Source: Sphingomonas bisphenolicum
GTDB lineage: Bacteria; Pseudomonadota; Alphaproteobacteria; Sphingomonadales; Sphingomonadaceae
Length of the DNA stretch: 64,000 nt
Assembly (NCBI RefSeq): GCF_024349785.1
Contig: NZ_AP018822.1
Coordinates: forward strand, 1 to 64,000
Direction of reading: 5' to 3'
Part shown: one piece after another, positions 1-7,755 of the stretch
How positions within the stretch are numbered: position 1 is the first letter of the stretch
How the letters are laid out: every line of letters starts with the position of its first letter
Made by a program: the position numbers and the translations under genes
The notes under the pieces: model-generated
What the model was told of the DNA's origin: nothing
Databases searched by the model: none
What the model saw: the letters and a program-made list of their open reading frames with translations, nothing else

Positions 1-287
1 GTTGCCGACATATCCATTCCGGGCATGGTGCCCATTCCCGACATGTCGTGGGCGGCGGCATTGGGTTTCGCCGCCGGTGTCGCGCGCCTGGCGGCTGTTG
101 GTCTGGTAGCAGGCTTGGCCGACGTTTTGCGCTTGGCGGGCGTAGCGGGCTTTGCTGCAGGCCTTTTCTTCGCGGGCGCCTTGGCTGCAGGCATGTTCAT
201 GCCCTGCATATTCTGCATGGATTGCGCGCTCGCCGGTACTGCGAAAGCGAGCGGCGCGGCGCTGATCAGGAGAAGAAGCGACTTCAT
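1..287 (-). CDS. copB: Copper resistance protein CopB, N-terminal part (cut by window edge)
   Basis: Only the first 95 or so codons are visible. The protein starts with a signal peptide (MKSLLLLISAAPLAFA, cleavage near ASAQS), followed by a Lys/Ala/Pro-rich stretch and Met-rich MxGM motifs such as MQNMQGMNM and MSGMGTMPGMDM, typical of the N-terminus of CopB/PcoB outer-membrane copper proteins. The start codon overlaps the copA stop as ATGA (287-284), so translation is probably coupled to copA. In the family CopB is an outer-membrane barrel that works with periplasmic CopA. The barrel domain lies outside this window, so the call rests on the Met-rich leader and the copA neighbour. Confidence 0.8.
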   Translation of the reverse strand, partial: MKSLLLLISAAPLAFAVPASAQSMQNMQGMNMPAAKAPAKKRPAAKPATPAKRKTSAKPATRPTAARRATPAAKPNAAAHDMSGMGTMPGMDMSA

Positions 288-2179
288 GCGGCTTCTCCCC
301 GGGGACGTACAGAGACGACGCGCATCATCCCGGCGTGCATGTGGTAGAGCATATGGCAGTGGAAGGCCCAATCTCCGACGGCGTTGGCGGTGAGATCGAA
401 GCTCACCTTGCCGCCCGGCGCGACGTTCACCGTGTGCTTGCGCGGCGAATATTCGCCATGGCCCGTGACCAGCTCGAAAAAATGTCCGTGAAGATGGATC
501 GGGTGCGACATCATCGTGTCGTTCACCAGCGTGACACGCACCCGTTCATTTTCGAGAAACGGAATCGGCTCCCGCTTGTCGCTCAGCTTCACGCCGTCGA
601 ACGACCACATATAGCGTTCCATGTTTCCGGTCAGATGAATCTCCATTGCGCGGTCGGGTGCCCGCACGTCGGGATTGCGGTCGACCGCCATGAGATCGCG
701 ATAGACCAGAACACGGTGCCCGACATCGTCAAGGCCCTGTCCGGGCTCTCCCGTGCGATCCATCGGCATAGGAGAGATCGTCTGCACGCCAGGCCCCATC
801 TTGACCTGCGGGGCTTTGCTGGCGTCGCGCATATTCATGCCGCCCATTCCGCCCATCGCCATGCCGCCCATCGCGTCGCCGGCAGGCGCACCCATTCCAG
901 GCATGTTCGCCATCGAACCATCGGCCGGCTTGTCCATTGCGGGCATCGAGGCCCCGGATTCCATGTTCATTCCAGCCATACCGCCCGCGGCGGCCCCGCT
1001 TGCCGACATGTCATGTCCCATCGCTGAGTGGTCCATGCCTTGCATGCCACCCATATCCATGTCCCCCATGCCCATGTCTTTCATATTAGCGAGGGGACGT
1101 TTGCGGAGCGGAGGTACTTCAGCTGCCATGCCTTCGCGCGGAGCCAAGGTTGCGCGGGCCATGCCCGACCGATCGACGGATTCGCCGACCAGCGTATAGG
1201 CGCGATCATCAGTCGGTGTGACGATGACGTCGTAAGTCTCGGCCACCGCGATCTGGAATTCGTCAACCTCGACGGGCCTGACGTTGAGCCCGTCAGCCTG
1301 AACCACGGTGAGCTTGAGTCCCGGAATTCGGACATTGAATGTCGTCATGGCGGAGGCATTGACGAAGCGCAGTCGGACCCGCTCGCCCGGTCGGAAAAGC
1401 GCGGTCCAATTATCCTGGGGCCCATGCCCGTTCACGAGGTATGTATAGGTCGAACCCGTGACGTCGGAGACGTCGGTCGGGTCCATCCGCATGTTGCCCC
1501 AGTCAAGACGTTCCTTGAGTGGTTGGTCTTCCTTGGCCAGCAGGCCGGCCAGCGTTTGGCGCTGATAGTTGAAATAGCCTCCGCCGACCTGCTTGAGCTT
1601 CCGGAAGATCGCGTGGGGGTGCATCTGGCTATGGTCGGAAAGCACGACGACATGCTCGCGATCCGAGCGGATCGGGTCCTCGCCTTCCGGATCGATGACG
1701 ATCGGCCCATAATGGCCCATCTGCTCCTGCAGCCCCGAATGGCTATGATACCAGTAGGTCCCCGCCTGCACGATCGGGAACTCATAGACGAAGGTCGACT
1801 TGGGCTTGATGCCGGGAAAGCTGATCCCGGGCACGCCATCAAACTGGAATGGTACGAGTAAGCCATGCCAGTGGATCGAGCTGTCTTCGTCGAGATCGTT
1901 GATCACCGAAAGGCGCGCCGTCTGGCCCTGGCGCAGCCGGATGAGGGGTGCCGGCACCGTGCCGTTGATGCCAATGGCATGGCTTGCCCGGCCATCGATC
2001 ATCATCATCTGATGGGCGATTTTGAGCGTGATATCGTTCCCGGTGACGATCGGGAGCGGCTTCACGATCCCGGCCGAAACGGGCTGAGCCCATGCTGGCA
2101 TCCAGGCCGACAATGCCAGACCACCGCCGGTCAATGCGGCACCGCGGAAAAGGTCGCGGCGGTTCAATACCGGGGGCAT
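284..2179 (-). CDS. copA: Periplasmic multicopper oxidase CopA
   Basis: A 631-residue copper-resistance multicopper oxidase, which in the family oxidises Cu(I) in the periplasm. A twin-arginine signal is present (NRRDLFRG, then a hydrophobic stretch ending AWAQ). Copper ligands are visible in the usual four places: HWHG near residue 103, WYHSHSG near 143, HPIHLHGHFF near 571 and HCHMLYHMHAGMM near 610. A Met/Gly-rich segment (about 365-460, MGMGDMDMGGM type) fits the CopA/PcoA family. A longer frame opens at 2206, but I chose the ATG at 2179 because AAGGAG sits 5 bases upstream. A predicted ECF promoter lies at 2249-2276, and copB follows with an overlapping start. Confidence 0.95.
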   Translation of the reverse strand: MPPVLNRRDLFRGAALTGGGLALSAWMPAWAQPVSAGIVKPLPIVTGNDITLKIAHQMMMIDGRASHAIGINGTVPAPLIRLRQGQTARLSVINDLDEDSSIHWHGLLVPFQFDGVPGISFPGIKPKSTFVYEFPIVQAGTYWYHSHSGLQEQMGHYGPIVIDPEGEDPIRSDREHVVVLSDHSQMHPHAIFRKLKQVGGGYFNYQRQTLAGLLAKEDQPLKERLDWGNMRMDPTDVSDVTGSTYTYLVNGHGPQDNWTALFRPGERVRLRFVNASAMTTFNVRIPGLKLTVVQADGLNVRPVEVDEFQIAVAETYDVIVTPTDDRAYTLVGESVDRSGMARATLAPREGMAAEVPPLRKRPLANMKDMGMGDMDMGGMQGMDHSAMGHDMSASGAAAGGMAGMNMESGASMPAMDKPADGSMANMPGMGAPAGDAMGGMAMGGMGGMNMRDASKAPQVKMGPGVQTISPMPMDRTGEPGQGLDDVGHRVLVYRDLMAVDRNPDVRAPDRAMEIHLTGNMERYMWSFDGVKLSDKREPIPFLENERVRVTLVNDTMMSHPIHLHGHFFELVTGHGEYSPRKHTVNVAPGGKVSFDLTANAVGDWAFHCHMLYHMHAGMMRVVSVRPRGEAA

Positions 2180-2248
2180 AGTATCTCCTTGTTCAACGTG
2201 CAGCACTCCGGGTCCGCAAAGGCGCTCGAGCGCGGTATCTCTCTCTCC

Positions 2249-2276
2249 TTACGCGCGAGCGGGGCGCACCCCTCAT
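2249..2276 (-). promoter_or_regulatory. Predicted ECF-sigma promoter of copAB
   Basis: Read on the minus strand: ATGAGGGGT (2276-2268), 13 bases, GCGTAA (2254-2249). The -35 element overlaps the end of the sigma factor gene. Four further sites with the same spacing occur at 4356, 4449, 7694 and 7756. Confidence 0.7.
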
Positions 2277-2845
2277 TCCTCGGCCAAGATTTCCGCAAGG
2301 CGCGACCGCGCACGGTAAAGGCGCGTCTCGACCGCCTTGCCACTTATCGAGAGCGCAGTTGCCGCTTCCGACTGATTCAGCCCTTCGACTGTGCGGAGCA
2401 ACAGAACTTCCCGCAACGAGACCGGTAGCGCGCTGATTGCGGCGGCCATTCGTTTGATCTCCATTTTTGAGTCGGCACTGGCATGCGCGGAGGGTGCATC
2501 ATCCGGCACTTGTTCGATCTCGGCGTCGGACGCTGCATAACCGAAGGTGAAGAGCTGCCGCACCTTCTGGCGGCGGCGCCAGTCGCGGCATTTGTTGATC
2601 GCGATCCGGGACAGCCAAGCCCTTAGCGGCCGCGCGCCATCATATTTTCGCAGATGGCTGAACGCGGAGACGAAGCAGTCCTGGGTGAGGTCTAGCGCGT
2701 CCTCGGCATTCCCCACCAGGCCGCGTACCAGTCGAAATATCGCAGCCTGGTGCCGATGCATGATCTCTGCGAAGGCCGGCTGCCGACCGGCGAGCGTTAG
2801 CGCCGCAAGTTCACCGTCCGAGCACGCGCGAAGATCCAGACTCAC
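2273..2845 (-). CDS. ECF-family RNA polymerase sigma factor (CnrH-like)
   Basis: A 190-residue ECF sigma-70 factor. The region 2 pattern is at about residues 25-95 (FAEIMHRHQAAIFRLVRG, then DLTQDCFVSAF and RAWLSRIAINKCRDWRRR). Region 4 is at about 130-185, with an HTH in NQSEAATALSISGKAVETRLYRAR. Its start overlaps the end of the upstream sensor gene (ATGA, 2845-2842). Gene order on the minus strand is small membrane protein, periplasmic sensor, sigma factor, the same as the cnrYXH/nccYXH modules that respond to periplasmic metal. From the copper genes on both sides I infer that it drives the five GAGGG-N13-GCGTAW promoters found here. The metal it responds to is inferred, not shown. Confidence 0.9.
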   Translation of the reverse strand: MSLDLRACSDGELAALTLAGRQPAFAEIMHRHQAAIFRLVRGLVGNAEDALDLTQDCFVSAFSHLRKYDGARPLRAWLSRIAINKCRDWRRRQKVRQLFTFGYAASDAEIEQVPDDAPSAHASADSKMEIKRMAAAISALPVSLREVLLLRTVEGLNQSEAATALSISGKAVETRLYRARSRLAEILAEE

Positions 2846-3279
2846 CGTGCATCGTCGGTGAGCGCATGTACCACCGCCTGATCGAAGGTCTTGGCCTGAT
2901 CAGGGCGCAAGATCTGGCGCATCGCGAAGATATGGCCAAGCGTTTCCTTCTGCAGCTCGCCCATCGCCTGATGCGACTGATCGACGGCCGCCGTGACACC
3001 CGGTCCGTTGCCATGTTCGGCTTCGATCGCGGCCGCGAGACGCGCGTTGTCCGCTCTCAGTTCGAGCTCCAGCGCGCGACGACGCACGGCAAAGCGCTGC
3101 TCAAGCAGTTCGATCTGCGCCTTCTGACGGTCGTCCAGGTCGAGCTTGCTGTGCAACACGTCGTGGAGTTCGACACCGGCCGCCTTGGGCTGGGGGAAGA
3201 AGTGACGCCCAAGGAACACGCCCGCAACGGCTGCGACGAAGGCGACGACAGCTACCAAAAAAATCAACTTTGCCTTCAT
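2842..3279 (-). CDS. Periplasmic heavy-metal sensor, CnrX-like
   Basis: A 145-residue protein with one N-terminal membrane anchor (residues 4-24, LIFLVAVVAFVAAVAGVFLG) and a helical, charged periplasmic part (LDDRQKAQIELLEQRFAVRRRALELELRADN split over two helices), the style of CnrX/Spy/CpxP-type metal sensors. Both ends overlap neighbours by four bases (3279-3276 and 2845-2842), so the three genes are tightly coupled. In CnrX systems metal binding here releases the sigma factor through the small CnrY membrane protein. Copper is the likely signal from context. The ligand residues cannot be assigned by eye. Confidence 0.8.
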   Translation of the reverse strand: MKAKLIFLVAVVAFVAAVAGVFLGRHFFPQPKAAGVELHDVLHSKLDLDDRQKAQIELLEQRFAVRRRALELELRADNARLAAAIEAEHGNGPGVTAAVDQSHQAMGELQKETLGHIFAMRQILRPDQAKTFDQAVVHALTDDAR

Positions 3280-3557
3280 TGAGAGCCTACCAGCAGCGTC
3301 GAGGGGGCAAGCGGATTGGATGGCCCGAACGGCGAGAGCGTGACCGATGCCTCGGCAGGCGGCGTAAATCCGTTGCTGGCGATACCGAGCAGCACTGCTC
3401 CAAAGGCGGCCACTGCACCAAACCGGAGTTGAGAAGCGGCCGAAACCTGCGGCAATGCCGCAATGCGTTGGAACACGGCCTCCTCCAGACCGATCAGGCC
3501 CGGATGATCCGGTTCATTGCGCAAGCGGGTCAAAAGCCCATCCAAGTCTGTTTTCAT
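3276..3557 (-). CDS. Small membrane protein, candidate anti-sigma factor (CnrY-like)
   Basis: A 93-residue protein with an N-terminal cytoplasmic part (DLDGLLTRLRNEPDHPGLIGLEE), one membrane segment at about 45-63 and a short periplasmic tail. Size, topology and position before a CnrX-like gene match CnrY anti-sigma factors, but the sequence itself is not diagnostic. A TTG-started frame opens at 3569. The ATG at 3557 is preferred as a standard start. Its stop overlaps the next start as ATGA. The 139 bases upstream (to the cytochrome c gene) hold no clear copy of the local promoter motif, so it is probably read through from the cytochrome c promoter. Confidence 0.65.
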   Translation of the reverse strand: MKTDLDGLLTRLRNEPDHPGLIGLEEAVFQRIAALPQVSAASQLRFGAVAAFGAVLLGIASNGFTPPAEASVTLSPFGPSNPLAPSTLLVGSQ

Positions 3558-3696
3558 CGCAAATCCCAATCTCTATCTGTTCAGCGCGCTGGCACGAGTG
3601 CCGCCCCCTCTGCCGTTCGCTCAACCGGCCCTCAGTGATTACGTGCCCCGCGGTCGGTTTGGCTGAACGGCGACCTGTCGGCAGGCGGACACATTG

Positions 3697-4293
3697 TTAC
3701 GGCATCATCTTTTTCATGCCAGGCATATCCTTCATCATCGCGTCATGGTCTTCAGGCGCACTGGCAAGTGCTGCCTGATATTGCGCCGGGGTCATCTTGG
3801 GCAGTTGCCGCACGAAAGCCACCATGTCCCAGATCAATTCGTCGCTATGCGTTTTACCCCAGGCCGGCATCGCAGTCAGCTTGACCCCATGCTTGATGAT
3901 CCAGAATTGTTCCCTTGGCGATCGCTGTGGCTCCCGGAAAAGCTCGGGTGCCTTGGGATAAAGGCCTTGGCTGATCTCGGACTTTTCCAGACCCGGTGCG
4001 AGATGGCAGCCGCTGCACATCTCGGTGTAAAGTCCTGCGCCGCTCTGCAGCCGTTTCACGTCCGCTAGGTTGGCTGGGACGCCCACGTTGCGAGCCCGGA
4101 CGGCGATCGAACGATCACGAAGCTGCTCTATCAGCCAATAGACCGGTCTGGTGTGCGGCGAATCTGCCCCGATGTCATAGGCGCCGACATACACAACGAT
4201 GCCGGCGAGCGCGCTACCGATCAGCGCCGCGACCGCGATGAACGAGCCGCTCGGAAAGTGTTTCCGAAGCCATGCCTTCCTTGAATCTTCCAT
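3697..4293 (-). CDS. Membrane-anchored class I cytochrome c
   Basis: A 198-residue c-type cytochrome. One N-terminal membrane anchor lies at about residues 17-38, the haem-binding CSGCH at 92-97, and a Met axial-ligand candidate in LTAMPAWGKTH. The C-terminal tail is Met-rich (MMKDMPGMKKMM), suggesting copper contact. The start at 4293 was chosen over an upstream ATG (4341) because GGGGAGG precedes it. It is the first gene after the ECF promoter at 4356-4383 and lies upstream of the sensor/sigma genes on the same strand. A role as electron acceptor or donor for copper oxidation is inference from the neighbours. Confidence 0.88.
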   Translation of the reverse strand: MEDSRKAWLRKHFPSGSFIAVAALIGSALAGIVVYVGAYDIGADSPHTRPVYWLIEQLRDRSIAVRARNVGVPANLADVKRLQSGAGLYTEMCSGCHLAPGLEKSEISQGLYPKAPELFREPQRSPREQFWIIKHGVKLTAMPAWGKTHSDELIWDMVAFVRQLPKMTPAQYQAALASAPEDHDAMMKDMPGMKKMMP

Positions 4294-4355
4294 CGCGTCC
4301 TCCCCAGCCGAAAAGCCCTCGGTCGATCGGTGATGTCGCACCCATCCACTTGATC

Positions 4356-4383
4356 ATACGCGCGGCGAGCTTCCACCCCTCAT
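4356..4383 (-). promoter_or_regulatory. Predicted ECF-sigma promoter of the cytochrome c-sensor-sigma operon
   Basis: On the minus strand ATGAGGGGT (4383-4375), 13 bases, GCGTAT (4361-4356). It lies 63 bases before the cytochrome c start, divergent to the copC promoter. It would give positive autoregulation if the operon reads through to the sigma gene. Confidence 0.7.
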
Positions 4384-4448
4384 CTGCCGCGCAGGTCTGC
4401 GGCGCACACCAGTTGGCGCCCCGAATTCGAAGAAATCGTGCCCGTCGG

Positions 4449-4476
4449 ATGAGGGGTCACGGTGCGCGGTGCGTAA
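4449..4476 (+). promoter_or_regulatory. Predicted ECF-sigma promoter of copCD
   Basis: ATGAGGGGT (4449-4457), 13 bases, GCGTAA (4471-4476), 40 bases before the copC start. The -35 nonamer is identical to those before copA and the cytochrome c gene. Confidence 0.72.
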
Positions 4477-4515
4477 ATCGCTTTGTCGGCAGTATCGCCG
4501 CCCATGGAGAAATCG

Positions 4516-4896
4516 ATGTTTCGTAAAACAGCTTTCGCCGTCGCCATGGCGGCGTCCGTCCTCGCCGCTACCGCTGTTCAGGCACACCCCAAGCTCAACA
4601 GCGCAAACCCGGCAGCCAATGCCGTCGGCGCATCCCCAACGAGGATCCAGCTCGTCTTTTCCGAGGCGCTGGTCGCGCAGTTCTCCGGGATCGACCTGAC
4701 AATGACCGAAATGCCCGGCATGAAGATGGGGCCGATGAAGATGAATGGCGTCACGACGACCGTGGCTGCAGATGGCAAGACGCTCGTGGCCACGCTTGCC
4801 AAGCCGCTGCCGGTTGGAACCTACAAGGTCGACTATCACGTCGTCTCTACCGACACCCATCGCATTCAGGGCAGCTATACCTTCAAGGTCCAGTAA
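4516..4896 (+). CDS. copC: Periplasmic copper-binding protein CopC
   Basis: A 126-residue CopC/YobA protein. A signal peptide ends at VQA, leaving His24 as the first mature residue, as expected for the N-terminal copper ligand. Further candidate ligands are the Met-rich loop at 64-76 (MPGMKMGPMKM) and His108/His115 in DYHVVSTDTHRIQG. The start at 4516 follows GGAGAAATCG. An in-frame ATG further upstream lies close to the predicted promoter and is less likely. copD starts 4 bases after the stop. In the family CopC binds copper in the periplasm and passes it to CopD. Confidence 0.95.
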   Translation: MFRKTAFAVAMAASVLAATAVQAHPKLNSANPAANAVGASPTRIQLVFSEALVAQFSGIDLTMTEMPGMKMGPMKMNGVTTTVAADGKTLVATLAKPLPVGTYKVDYHVVSTDTHRIQGSYTFKVQ

Positions 4897-4900
4897 GAGC

Positions 4901-5836
4901 GTGCCGGACATCATAGCGATTGCGGTCAGGCTAGGGCTTTATCTCGATCTCATGCTGCTTTTCGGGTTGCCGATGTTCGGCCTATATACGTTACGCGGGA
5001 CCGAGCGAGCATCCGGTTCGGTCCTGCGCTTTCGCTCGGTCTTGGCGACGATCGCGCTCGCCGGCATCGTATTATCGATCTTGGGCATGATAGCCTTGGC
5101 GGCCTCGATGGGCGGTGTGCCGGTCGATCAAGTGGACCGCGCCACTGTCAATCTTTTGATATCGGGCACAGCGATCGGCACCGTCTGGCAAGTTCGGGTG
5201 GCAGCACTCTTACTGGTCCTGTACTTTTCCATTGTCGGGTGGCGACGCCCTGCATTCGCCCTCTGGTCAGTTTCAGTAACGGCAGCGATCGCTCTCGCGA
5301 CTTTGGCCTGGACTGGTCACGGCGCAGCTGATGAAGGGTTGTGGGGATGGATCCATCTTGGCGCGGACATCACTCATCTGTTGGCCGCAGGCATATGGAT
5401 TGGAGCGCTCTCCGCCCTGTGCCTGCTCATTTTTCGCCCAGCGGCCCGCATGGCAATCGATCATGTCCACCTGTCTCACCGGGCGTTGGATGGCTTCGCA
5501 AAGGTAGGGTCGATCGTCGTGGGTCTGCTCATCTTGTCAGGCTTCATCAACAGTTGGATCTTGGTAGGACCGTCCAACCTGGCGGCGCTTTTTACGAGCC
5601 TCTACGGCGTGTTGCTGGCAGTGAAACTGGTGCTGTTCGGCGCGATGCTGTTCCTGGCCGCCGCTAATCGCTTCTTCCTCACCCCTGCGCTAGCGAATGC
5701 GATCGAAACCGGGGAAATATCATCGGCGATTGGGTCACTTCGCCGCAGTCTCATTGTCGAGAGCGGCTGTGCGCTCACCATTCTCGCGCTTGTTGCGTGG
5801 CTGGGATTATTGGCACCACCTGCCTCGGGGATGTAG
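4901..5836 (+). CDS. copD: Inner-membrane copper transport protein CopD
   Basis: A 311-residue polytopic membrane protein with about eight hydrophobic segments and CopD features: GHGAADEG, WIHLGADITHLLAAGIWIGAL and the C-terminal LAAANRFFLTPAL. The reading frame extends upstream inside copC, but the GTG at 4901, 4 bases after the copC stop and behind AAGAG, is the natural start. With copC it forms a two-gene unit under the promoter at 4449. Family role: copper passage across the inner membrane together with CopC. The downstream gene is convergent, 10 bases away. Confidence 0.93.
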   Translation: MPDIIAIAVRLGLYLDLMLLFGLPMFGLYTLRGTERASGSVLRFRSVLATIALAGIVLSILGMIALAASMGGVPVDQVDRATVNLLISGTAIGTVWQVRVAALLLVLYFSIVGWRRPAFALWSVSVTAAIALATLAWTGHGAADEGLWGWIHLGADITHLLAAGIWIGALSALCLLIFRPAARMAIDHVHLSHRALDGFAKVGSIVVGLLILSGFINSWILVGPSNLAALFTSLYGVLLAVKLVLFGAMLFLAAANRFFLTPALANAIETGEISSAIGSLRRSLIVESGCALTILALVAWLGLLAPPASGM

Positions 5837-5846
5837 GCATTGAGCC

Positions 5847-7172
5847 TTACGGCAAAGCACGCGATATGGCCTTGATTGCTTTCAAGCCCGAACCGAACCG
5901 GGAAATCGCCTCTCTGTGACGCTCGAGCTCGCCATAGGGAAGATAGGCAATCTCAAGATCTGCGATTCGGCTGAATGCGGGCCGCGCGAGTTGTGCCCGC
6001 ACTTCGCTCTCCCGCGCGTCGGGCGCCACAAGAAACAGTCCTGCTGTGGCGTGCAGTTCGCTCCCGCTCAAGGCAAGGTCGAGCATCCGGACGATGCCCG
6101 AATAAATCGACGTCGAATGCTCGACTTCGAAGGCGGCAGCGACTCGGTCGCCGCCTCGCTCGAGCCAAAGCACATCGATAAGGCGGATGGCATCTGCGCC
6201 GATCGATGTTGAAATTGAAGCTGGCAGGCTCTCAAGACACCCGTCCCCCAAGCGCACGCCATCGTGAAGTCGCCCCCGATCGTTGGATGCTATCCAGATA
6301 TCGTAGCCCAACGCACGGCCTATATCGCGGAGCCAAGCCTGGATTTCCGAATGGGTTCGATCGCTCTCTCCCTGTTTCTGAAGGGCCTTGTTGAGCGTTT
6401 GCGCTTCTGCCCTGGCCTGTTCGAGACGTGCCGCCCACGATCCTACCGACTGGTCTTCCTCGTCACGCGGCGGGACTGGATAGCGTCCCGAACCGATGTC
6501 GAAAAGCAGGCCACCAATGGCGCCAAGATCGTTGGACAATAAATCGCGGAACCGCTCATTCAGGTCGAGAACGCCCGACCGCATCGCGAGAAAATGCTGC
6601 CAGCTCCCCAGCTTCACCTTTCCGCCCGTCAACTTGTTATACCCGTTGACGATCGCCGTGTTGAACGGGGGCACCAACGTGGGGTGCAGGAAATAGAGGA
6701 GATTGGCGACCGCGGGCCCGAGCCCCTTGATGTTCAAACGATCAATGGTGTGGATACCCGCGATAATCTCTTCAGCGGTATCGCAGCAGGCGCAATGATC
6801 GAGCAACCGGCCAAAAGCGCGCTGGTTCGCCGGGTTTTCGTAAATGTCAGGGATGCGCAATTTGGGCTTCCAGAGAAACGCATGGTCAGCGCCTTTGAAT
6901 ATCTGTCTCTGCTCCGCGACCGAATGAACGACCGTTTCCAGCGAAGAGCCCCGATACGCCACGCCAAACCGACCGGCCTCGATCTCTGCCACCACCTGAG
7001 CCAGACCACGCCGGATCGAACGGAAGTTTTTGATGCGCTCGTCCCAGAGAAACCAGCTTTGATACGTCGCGTTGGGGTCTTCTTTCCATCGTTGGATCAG
7101 TTGCCGCGCCAGCAATTCAAATTCCGCCAAACCCCTTCCCCCATTCACGTCGATCTTCTTCAACGCTAGCAC
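5847..7172 (-). CDS. Putative nuclease with helix-hairpin-helix and PD-(D/E)XK-like parts
   Basis: A 441-residue protein that I do not recognise as a named enzyme. A helix-hairpin-helix-like stretch lies near residues 145-165 (NIKGLGPAVANLLYF), followed by a VPPFNTAIV loop. The C-terminal third has a restriction-fold pattern: IDVLW, then AAFEVEHSTSIYSG (an ExE in place of ExK) and RMLDLAL. A coiled linker (about 245-275, Ala/Glu/Gln-rich) joins them. This could be a type II restriction endonuclease or another DNA-processing enzyme. No methyltransferase gene is adjacent. The GTG start at 7172 follows GGGGCGGA. It sits convergent to copD and interrupts the run of metal genes, so it may be an acquired passenger. 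Confidence 0.5.
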   Translation of the reverse strand: MLALKKIDVNGGRGLAEFELLARQLIQRWKEDPNATYQSWFLWDERIKNFRSIRRGLAQVVAEIEAGRFGVAYRGSSLETVVHSVAEQRQIFKGADHAFLWKPKLRIPDIYENPANQRAFGRLLDHCACCDTAEEIIAGIHTIDRLNIKGLGPAVANLLYFLHPTLVPPFNTAIVNGYNKLTGGKVKLGSWQHFLAMRSGVLDLNERFRDLLSNDLGAIGGLLFDIGSGRYPVPPRDEEDQSVGSWAARLEQARAEAQTLNKALQKQGESDRTHSEIQAWLRDIGRALGYDIWIASNDRGRLHDGVRLGDGCLESLPASISTSIGADAIRLIDVLWLERGGDRVAAAFEVEHSTSIYSGIVRMLDLALSGSELHATAGLFLVAPDARESEVRAQLARPAFSRIADLEIAYLPYGELERHREAISRFGSGLKAIKAISRALP

Positions 7173-7198
7173 TCCGCCCCGTATACGAACAGTTCTTG

Positions 7199-7230
7199 CG
7201 CGGGCCGCCGAGGACGAAAAGCGGCCCGCG
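7199..7230 (-). terminator. Hairpin downstream of the FliQ-like gene
   Basis: Perfect 10-bp stem CGCGGGCCGC / GCGGCCCGCG with a 12-base loop, starting directly after the FliQ-like stop codon. No T-tract follows on the minus strand, so it may act as a 3' stabiliser or a weak terminator. Confidence 0.5.
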
Positions 7231-7503
7231 TCATTTGATATCGTCGGGAATATGCATCAGCAGGTCACGGGTGTAGTCGATCAGAAGATCGCCAACGGTT
7301 GCCCCGTAAAGAGCAAGAAACAGGATGAACGCCAAGAGCTTGGGGACGAAGCTCACGGTCTGTTCGTTGATCGACGTCGCGGCCTGGATCATGGAGATAA
7401 TGAGCCCGACCACCAGCATGATTATCAGCGGAGGTCCAGCGACGAGCATCATCACCCAAAGCGCTCGGCCCATCGAAACCGAAAACGGGCTGTAGGTCTC
7501 CAT
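7231..7503 (-). CDS. Orphan FliQ/SctS-like export-apparatus membrane protein
   Basis: A 90-residue protein with two membrane segments and the FliQ signature: LIISMIQAATSINEQTVSF between the helices, then VPKLLAFILFLAL and a TRDLLMHIP tail. FliQ is normally part of the flagellar or type III export gate, but no other flagellar or secretion gene is in the window. The start at 7503 gives exactly FliQ length. The frame remains open to 7665, which would add a 54-residue extension crossing a C12 tract. The gene lies behind a predicted ECF promoter (7694-7721) that matches those of the copper genes. Function here is unknown; a two-helix membrane role in metal stress is only a guess. Confidence 0.75.
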   Translation of the reverse strand: METYSPFSVSMGRALWVMMLVAGPPLIIMLVVGLIISMIQAATSINEQTVSFVPKLLAFILFLALYGATVGDLLIDYTRDLLMHIPDDIK

Positions 7504-7620
7504 CTCTCCCCCGTCGATGATGGTGTCGTCGCCCGCTGACGTTGCGAGCTGTGGTTGTTGCGGGGCGAGCGACATGGAGCGCAATCGGTCATTCCAATCC
7601 GTCTTCCCCACATCCGCTCG

Positions 7621-7632
7621 CCCCCCCCCCCC
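7621..7632. repeat. Homopolymer tract of 12 C
   Basis: Twelve consecutive C on the plus strand (G on the FliQ-coding strand), within the leader of the FliQ-like gene or inside its open frame if an upstream start is used. Such tracts are prone to slippage. Confidence 0.9.
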
Positions 7633-7693
7633 ACGCTGCGACCCGTGGGCATCTGGGCAGTCCATCCTGCTTGGCGATGGGCTTCATCTGAAT

Positions 7694-7721
7694 TTACGCA
7701 GCGACGGAGCTTACCCCTCGC
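7694..7721 (-). promoter_or_regulatory. Predicted ECF-sigma promoter of the FliQ-like gene
   Basis: On the minus strand GCGAGGGGT (7721-7713), 13 bases, GCGTAA (7699-7694). It matches the copper promoters in seven of nine -35 positions, with an identical -10 and spacer length. Confidence 0.65.
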
Positions 7722-7755
7722 GACCCACCGCTTTTTTTGAAGAGCGCGCCCGCTT

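Noticed and set aside
335..1027. A His-rich plus-strand frame of 230 codons.
   Set aside because: It is the complement of the Met-rich and His-rich copA coding sequence; the apparent His repeats come from ATG codons read backwards.
3558..3696. A sixth ECF promoter upstream of the CnrY-like gene (GAGGG text near 3600-3625 on the minus strand).
   Set aside because: GAGGG-like boxes are present but no GCGTAW at the 13-base spacing; too weak to list.
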